64,000 nucleotides of DNA, from NCBI GenBank assembly GCA_019843655.1, contig JACDQD010000006.1:28290246-28354245 (forward strand), written 5' to 3'. This DNA is from Lethocerus indicus (taxonomy: Eukaryota; Arthropoda; Insecta; Hemiptera; Belostomatidae). Under the pieces are notes generated by a model. That model was not told the DNA's origin. It was given only the letters and a program-made list of their open reading frames with translations, and made no database searches. The position numbers were made by a program, and so were the translations under genes. Positions 60,376 through 64,000 of this stretch are shown in pieces; position 1 is the stretch's first letter; every line of letters starts with the position of its first letter.

Positions 60376-63300
60376 CGGGCTATGCGGTCTGTAAGGGAAT
60401 ACAAATCTTGTAAAAACAATTAAATGAAACGCATTTATCAAGTGCGATATAATAATTTCCAGTTTAATATTACACTTCGGTTATGTTTAGATTAGCAAAG
60501 TCGTTCTCTCGCGATATTTTTTTGTGCTGTTATGTTGGCTGCCCAAGAAAAAAAAAAAATGGAGTACAAACAAACCTGCCTGTAACCTTCCGCTGTTTGA
60601 AAAGTCGTAAAAAATGAAGACTCTACTGTTACCGACTTTAGGATTGTCCAAAACTATAATTTCGCGGATACCTGCGGTGTGCCGTCGCAGTTTTGTTCAA
60701 ACCAAGTGCGTTTCCGGCAATCTACAAACGACTGAATCCAACGAAGTGATCAGCGTCCTGGACGAACCGGCTGAACTTTCAGTTCAGAGTGAAGAGGATG
60801 TCGAAAGGAAGAGAAATAAATCCAGATTGTACCCGCAGCATTTGAATAAACTCCGCGGGCGTTTGCCGTACAGCGAACCGAAGGCGGACTTTCACAATAC
60901 GCTTCAGTACAAGAGAAGAATGTTCGGCAGGTACGGCTCGCAAAGTAATATCGATCCAGGTACTCTCTGGCCAACCAAAGGGGAAATAGAAGATATATTG
61001 GAGTACGAAAGGGTAGCTTATCCCAACGGTTTTCAGGAAACTGTACAGATACTGACGACGCGAAAATACGAAGAACGACGGGAGATAGACGAGAGGCAGA
61101 GGCGGATTGCGGAGAATTTGAAAAAACTGGAAAACTGGAAGAAGGAAATCACGGAGCGTACGGCGAAGAAGCAGGCCGAGGCTGCGGCCGCGAAAGCCAA
61201 AAAGGATGCTCTCATCGAGGAAGTGAGGAGACACTTCGGTTATAACGTCGACCCTCGTGACGATCGCTTCAAAGAAATGCTCATCCAGAAAGAGAGGGAT
61301 CAGAAGAAGAAATTGAAAGCAGAAAGGGCGAAGGCCAAACAGGAAAAATTGCTAGCGTCGATGTTAAAAAGCGATTCGTAACAGAAACATTAATTTGTAC
61401 GTGTAACACTTACAATAAAGTATTTAACAGTTGAGTAGCCAATTTCATATGTAATGAGTCCAAAACTCGGTAACGGTCTCAATATGCAAAGATAAACGTT
61501 ATATTAATTTGTCGGATTTTATTCAATAATATTTGTCTCAACAAAACATAATATAAATTCAAATTTGCAATAGAACGTACACCAAATTACTTTGTTATAG
61601 AATTAACTCAAGTTGTGAAGAACTTTTGAAGCTAAATTTGACTAAATATCTAACTTTATTTGTGTTGAGAAGAGTAAAGTTGGTCGAACTTAATTTAATT
61701 TAATCACAAACATTTAAAATGTTCTTCAGGTTTGAAGTTGAACGATAATATTGAATATAAAAAAAATATTAAGTCCACATTGAGTGAAATCATAATTTAC
61801 CCCTGATATTTTTGAAACAAGGTTTGATATTTTCTATTCGAAACATTCTAATAATTAATCGTGCGATTATCGAATAAATAATATTATTATTGTACTATAC
61901 CAATTGGCTAAGTGGCTTCATCTTCTCTTGAGGATTAAGCGTCCAATCAGCTATCGAAATATCATCTGCCTTGCATTTTATGACAAAGCCGCAACATTTA
62001 TACAGTAAATTTAACTGCGTTTTAATATCATAACAGCAGAGAGTCAGATCGGGTCTCGACAGAATATCTCTCAGTAATGGAACGCATTCGCAGTCTGAAA
62101 AAATTCGTCCGACAGAACGACAGTTCGTTAATATTACTTAAAACGATTCTGACTACCTGTCTTGAAAATAATACATTTTTCGCAACAATACCTGAAGTTC
62201 TCATGTCCATGTAGTAGACACCGTGACCCCAGGTAACAGCGGCTCCAATTACGGCTTTATTACCGTAATTAAATTCGGGCGCCGAACAATCATTATTGAT
62301 CCATTTTTTACCCATTATTTTAGCGCCTATTCTTCGTTCAGTTTTATAATTCGAATCGTTTTCAACAATTTCCACGCCGAAGCCTATTTTCTTACATTTC
62401 GTAACGCTTCTCTGCAATCCTTTCAACATTTCTCTATCGTTGCATACAGTTTTAATATTTTTTCCGCTCTTCGTCAAAAAAGGGGACATATTTTTGATTT
62501 CCGTTTTATCGTTTTTTATAAAAACGGGTGAACACTGACCAGCTAACTCTTTTTCAGTGTTCATTATCGGAATAGAAACCGGTCTGGATTCATTGGACGC
62601 GTTCCGAAGATCGTTAATCAACTTTACTTTCCCCTCTTCTTTCTTTCGCAATCTAAAAGTGAAACAAAGTTAGAGCATCGAAATGAAAATAAAAGATAAA
62701 TCATATAATTTCACAGAAGTTCCCTCTCCGCTTAATTGGCGTGGAGACTAAGTTCAGAACTAAAAATTATTTTTATCCGTTCGAGCTGTTTCAGAATCCT
62801 TTTGAAAATACATAATTTTAGAATTTGCCATAACAGCTATTAGTGGAAATAGCTGTCTACACCAGACCAAACGCGTGAGAAGAAACTGAAAAAAAATTCA
62901 TAAAGGTGAAAATGTTTGGAGCCTCCGAGGACCCGTCATAATTATTTTAAAAAGAATATTCACTCGGCCATAGCTTAGCTATCTAAATATATTTTATCTT
63001 AAGTAAATGTAAAGATACTTAACCCCGACGATGTGTAGCACGTCTGCTGAGAATTCCCAATTAATTCACGTTCTGCTGCGCGCGCTGACAAAGTAACTTT
63101 ATTACTAGCATTATCACATTTAGTATGAACGCTAATATTATTAGATGGAACTATACGGTTTAGATTTGGCTCGCGGCTCGCAGTATTCGAGCAACCGACG
63201 CCACAAGTCTGTCCCTCATTTTTTAAATTAGTTGAAAATGTACTCTCGAAAGCTTTCTGTAAAAATGAGTCCGAGAAACCATCGCTTTCATTTCTTTCGT

Positions 63301-64000
63301 CGGCCACCGTACCGCTGATGACATTTTCACGAAAACTGATCTCTTCAGTGCCGTTACAGCTTTCCAATAACTGTATCATTTCGGCGATACCCTCCCTTTT
63401 ATTTTCAAAATTATTACGATTTTCGGCTGGATATTTTTCTTCGTCTAATTTCTGAACAATTCTATCTTTTTCTGAAGGGCGAAAGTTGACGGATTCGAGC
63501 ATTTCAGTACGATCCGATTTACTCTCGTTAAAATCAACAATGTTCGAATAAGGCGGCAATTTCGGTCGATATTTGGATACTTTCCGTTTCCAATTTTTGT
63601 CGTATCCTTTTTTTGGCCAACAACGTATTTACTATCACAACGATCGGATGTATCTAAAACTCCTACCAATTGGGTATTAATTTCGAAACTTCCTTCGAAC
63701 AGCTCGGGGCTGTTTGAATCCATTTCATGCCCTGTAATCCTATTAGGTCCGTTCTCATGACTTTCTTTATCCTGTTTCTTGGTCTCATTTCTGATTTCAA
63801 CGCCGTTACAAGAATTACCGTATCCCGAGTCAAATTCACAGTTGCTCCGGCGAATTTTCTTCATTACGCCGTTATCCACTGCGTCTTCTCTTTTGCGTTT
63901 TTTCAAAACAGAACTCGATAATACACTTTTTTCGGCGCACTCTTCCAATATAAACGACGCTTCAAGTAAACTATCGCCTCCCCAATTCGAGTCAAATTCT
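54864..64000 (-). CDS. POLQ: DNA polymerase theta (POLQ/mus308), C-terminal polymerase half, partial
   Basis: Family-A DNA polymerase of microhomology-mediated (theta-mediated) end joining, nuclear. Eleven exons are recognisable, 5' to 3': 63024-64000 (open at the window edge), 62192-62652, 61901-62094, 60044-60179, 59315-59496, 59132-59230, 57463-57634, 56061-56212, 55490-55753, 55223-55404 and 54864-54995. All introns are GT-AG. Junction phases agree throughout except for one missing base inside exon 9; exon 1 is also missing one internally. The order is: disordered central region, inactive exonuclease-like subdomain, thumb, palm motif A (DFCQLELRILAH), O-helix motif B (RHQTKQLCYGIIYG), motif C (LHDELIYE), then the terminus after ISWG. 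The catalytic Asp of A and Asp/Glu of C are present. The helicase end lies beyond the window. The exon sequence resembles POLQ more than POLN: QAVNSTIQGSA, and a long central region upstream of the polymerase domain. About 980 residues are encoded here. Confidence 0.93.
55223..55404 (-). CDS. POLQ: POLQ exon: palm motif C
   Basis: Joins the previous LRG to QAERQAVNSTIQGSAVDIAK and ends HIVLQLHDELIYE, motif C with the catalytic Asp-Glu. The long insert 3 found before FILQLHDELLYEV in vertebrate POLQ is represented by only about 20 residues. Acceptor TTATAG, donor GAG|GTAATC. Confidence 0.93.
55490..55753 (-). CDS. POLQ: POLQ exon: fingers/O-helix motif B, one apparent 1-base deletion
   Basis: Reads VTEEIRHQTKQLCYGIIYGM, which carries motif B (R...K....YG..YG), then GEALGIGGSDAAL. 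Around 55638-55643 the frame changes: the homologous continuation NVYEISNTYGGINEFV... and RGRVRYLPEI lies in another frame. The exon is 264 bases, while the flanking phases require 265, so one base is missing, probably next to the TTAA. Confidence 0.88.
56061..56212 (-). CDS. POLQ: POLQ exon: palm motif A
   Basis: Completes Gly and reads NVIISADFCQLELRILAHF, motif A with the metal-binding Asp of ADFCQLELR, then DPALLRLF and GVDVFVSIAANW. Human POLQ has the corresponding ADYSQLELRILAH and GADVFRSIAAEW. Ends EEE|GTATGA in phase 0. Confidence 0.93.
56612..57462. repeat. Intronic tandem repeat, period 281 bp, ~3 copies
   Basis: The string AAAGTACTTAATAGTACTAA recurs at 56670, 56951 and 57232, an exact 281-base spacing, and the sequence between is nearly identical. 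The last unit ends at the splice donor of the POLQ exon 57463-57634. The array fills most of that 1.25-kb intron. Confidence 0.93.
57463..57634 (-). CDS. POLQ: POLQ exon: TGR...PNLQHIPRDF template-contact region
   Basis: Begins NLSSLLLNGERRIHG and contains TVTGRIS and PNLQHIPRDF, the family-A motif before motif A. The vertebrate insert 2 between IPRDF and the (R)xAFVP motif is reduced to a few residues (IVGKDNFSLRSAFVP). The donor GAAG|GTAATTTAC directly abuts a tandem repeat array in the intron. Confidence 0.9.
57669..58277 (+). mobile_element. Foldback (FB) retroposon copy with 14-15 bp target duplication, in POLQ intron
   Basis: Starts TGTAGGTTTTTGTG with a left arm carrying GCTAGACCGGTTTCGG, then ~160 bases of unrelated spacer. 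The right half carries CCGAAACCGGTCTAGC, the AACCCCTCGCAGACCAC box, and the tail CAGGTATATTGAAA. ATATAAACGAATCCT occurs immediately before (57655-57669) and again after (58278-58292). No coding capacity. The right half and its downstream flank are nearly identical to 2033-2842. Confidence 0.75.
58303..58975. mobile_element. TTAA-type MITE (piggyBac-like termini)
   Basis: Begins TTAACCGGTTCGCTACCG and ends with the inverted counterpart CGGTAGCGAACCAGTTTA, so the termini are inverted repeats and one end abuts TTAA. About 670 bases, AT-rich, no transposase. A truncated copy sits at 2388-2842. Assignment to piggyBac rests on TTAA only. Confidence 0.5.
59132..59230 (-). CDS. POLQ: POLQ exon: thumb helix, shortened insert 1
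   Basis: Exactly 33 codons, VKETLDIARERESEHPLMLI...KTR. The HPLMLIIDNWRKL part corresponds to HPLPGLILEWRR of human POLQ. The long insert that precedes this helix in the human protein is nearly absent. Acceptor TTGCAG, donor AGG|GTGCGT. Confidence 0.82.
59315..59496 (-). CDS. POLQ: POLQ exon: thumb start (VEMP...ELTGIGF)
   Basis: Reads DVEMPTQLCLGYMELTGIGF followed by a helix with ETEAFSIAGRRFNL, matching the family-A boundary motif VEMPSQ...LELNGIGF and ETQAYQLAGHSF of POLQ. Acceptor TTTCAG, donor AGG|GTATTTG, phase 0 exit into an 84-base intron. Confidence 0.88.
59497..60043 (-). other. POLQ intron, nothing recognised
   Basis: 547-base AT-rich intron between the QISNLLNFYEG exon and the DVEMP exon. 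No repeat family of this window and no alternative exon seen. Confidence 0.6.
60044..60179 (-). CDS. POLQ: POLQ exon: end of exonuclease-like subdomain
   Basis: Encodes (Q)YLTKEKAGQAAGSESIAS and SSIWALYKILRNKLQISNLL. It leads directly into the universal (K/D)VEMP motif of the next exon: GAA G joined to AC GTC GAG ATG. The acceptor can be placed at either of two adjacent CAGs, so the exon begins at 60179 or 60176, both in frame. Preceded by the 1.7-kb intron that contains CRIF1. Confidence 0.82.
60320..60374. repeat. (TA)n microsatellite
   Basis: About 27 uninterrupted TA units within the POLQ intron, ~240 bases upstream of the CRIF1 start. Likely length-polymorphic. Confidence 0.95.
60559..60585 (+). 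promoter_or_regulatory. Possible upstream ORF in CRIF1 leader
   Basis: An ATG after an A-rich run opens an eight-codon ORF that stops 28 bases before the CRIF1 start. It could dampen translation only if the transcript starts upstream of it, which the sequence does not show. Confidence 0.2.
60614..61381 (+). CDS. GADD45GIP1: CRIF1 / GADD45GIP1, mitochondrial ribosomal protein mL64
   Basis: Single-exon gene of 255 codons. In animals this protein is a large-subunit mitoribosome component near the exit tunnel, needed for insertion of mtDNA-encoded OXPHOS proteins; the human form was also described as a GADD45-interacting nuclear factor. The first ~30 residues (MKTLLLPTLGLSKTIISRIP, then RRSFVQTK) look like a mitochondrial presequence: basic, hydroxylated, no acids. 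Residues ~100-135 hold the family core FGRYGSQSNIDPGTLWPT and YERVAYP, matching human FARYG...PGSLWPS and EREWYP. Residues ~150-250 are a long charged coiled coil containing HFGYNVDPRDDRFKEML, the counterpart of human LLGYQVDPRSARFQELL. Human is 222 aa. The start at 60614 is the first in-frame ATG (AAAAATGA context). Lies antisense inside a POLQ intron. Confidence 0.94.
   Translation: MKTLLLPTLGLSKTIISRIPAVCRRSFVQTKCVSGNLQTTESNEVISVLDEPAELSVQSEEDVERKRNKSRLYPQHLNKLRGRLPYSEPKADFHNTLQYKRRMFGRYGSQSNIDPGTLWPTKGEIEDILEYERVAYPNGFQETVQILTTRKYEERREIDERQRRIAENLKKLENWKKEITERTAKKQAEAAAAKAKKDALIEEVRRHFGYNVDPRDDRFKEMLIQKERDQKKKLKAERAKAKQEKLLASMLKSDS
61414..61419 (+). terminator. Poly(A) signal AATAAA of CRIF1
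   Basis: Canonical AATAAA 33 bases after the CRIF1 stop codon, giving a very short 3' UTR. Consistent with a compact nested gene whose transcript ends well before the POLQ exon at 61901. Confidence 0.7.
61901..62094 (-). CDS. POLQ: POLQ exon: exonuclease-like subdomain
   Basis: Acceptor TTTCAG. With the previous base this reads SDCECVPLLRDIL..., then CCYDIKTQLNLLYKCCG and ADWTLNPQEKMKPLSQL. It aligns with POLQ segments ...VVIYDFIQSYKILLLSCG and CWLLDPDSQEPTL. It is 194 bases: two bases, then 64 codons, ending in phase 0 before GTATAG. Confidence 0.85.
62192..62652 (-). CDS. POLQ: POLQ exon: start of exonuclease-like subdomain
   Basis: Acceptor TTTTAG at 62653; one base completes the previous Gly codon, then LRKKEEGKVKLIND. 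The C-terminal part reads KAVIGAAVTWGHGVYYMDMR, which lines up with the vertebrate POLQ segment around VGLAVCWGGRDAYYFSL, the first strand of the degenerate 3'-5' exonuclease fold. Ends at TTCAG|GTATTG in phase 1. Confidence 0.85.
62653..63023 (-). other. POLQ intron, nothing recognised
   Basis: 371-base intron between the central-region exon and the KLIND exon. Donor GTTAAGT, acceptor TTTTAG. Confidence 0.6.
63024..64000 (-). CDS. POLQ: POLQ exon: central region (5' end off window; one apparent frameshift)
   Basis: Open from the right edge in one frame, beginning EFDSNWGGDSLLEASFILEE, then a hydrophilic Lys/Ser/Asn-rich stretch as expected for the poorly conserved linker between helicase and polymerase. 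At the seven-base run 63608-63614 (A7 on the coding strand) the frame must shift by one: upstream ends ...VVGQKK, downstream continues in the next frame as KNWKRKVSKYRPKLPPYS to the donor at 63023. Eight A's would restore a single frame. The donor GTTAAGT leaves two bases (GG), which the next exon completes with A. Confidence 0.8.

Larger units (their letters stand above)
60180..61900 (-). other. POLQ intron hosting CRIF1
   Basis: 1.7-kb minus-strand intron between the exon ending ...LSQL and the exon starting (Q)YLTKEK. It contains the complete CRIF1 gene on the other strand, a (TA)n run, and ~480 bases of AT-rich sequence downstream of CRIF1 without recognisable features. Confidence 0.8.

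Noticed and set aside
60779..61234. 151-codon minus-strand ORF opposite CRIF1
   Set aside because: Antisense shadow of the CRIF1 coding sequence.

Overview
The window is animal nuclear DNA, most likely from an arthropod (probably an insect). The evidence is spliced genes with GT-AG introns, a mus308/POLQ-type DNA polymerase theta, a metazoan CRIF1/GADD45GIP1 (mL64) gene, mariner-family transposase relics, and dense TTAA-type and foldback repeats. There are no bacterial operons, CRISPR arrays or phage genes. I cannot name the species.

Layout. (1) 1-52 kb is gene-poor and repeat-rich: mariner remnants, small TIR elements, and about twenty copies of one foldback family built around a conserved GGTCT...AGACC hairpin. 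That family is densest from 35 to 51.6 kb, where it has expanded into two tandem arrays with units of about 120 bp. The only convincing coding piece here is a short minus-strand first coding exon at 52.5-52.6 kb that resembles the Rab-binding domain of synaptotagmin-like/Bitesize proteins. Several phase-compatible candidate exons at 38.7, 36.1 and 32.2 kb (minus) and 24.9 and 25.9 kb (plus) are given at low confidence. (2) 54.9-64 kb is the gene-dense end. The C-terminal polymerase half of DNA polymerase theta lies on the minus strand in eleven exons, runs off the right edge, and stops at 54,864. (3) The single-exon CRIF1/mL64 gene (60,614-61,381, plus) is nested in a 1.7-kb POLQ intron on the opposite strand.

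POLQ repairs double-strand breaks by microhomology-mediated end joining. CRIF1 is a mitoribosomal large-subunit protein. Their relation here is positional (nested, antisense), not functional as far as the sequence shows. Two POLQ exons each need one extra base to stay in frame; one site is an A7 run. Either the assembly has single-base deletions or this copy is decaying.

The most unusual element is the foldback family. Four copies have exact 11-15 bp flanking direct repeats of differing length, a fixed CTGTAGG start, and an A/T-rich tail after CAGGTATAT. That is the signature of retroposition (SINE-like), yet the body is a long palindrome whose RNA would form a hairpin. One such copy sits in a POLQ intron.
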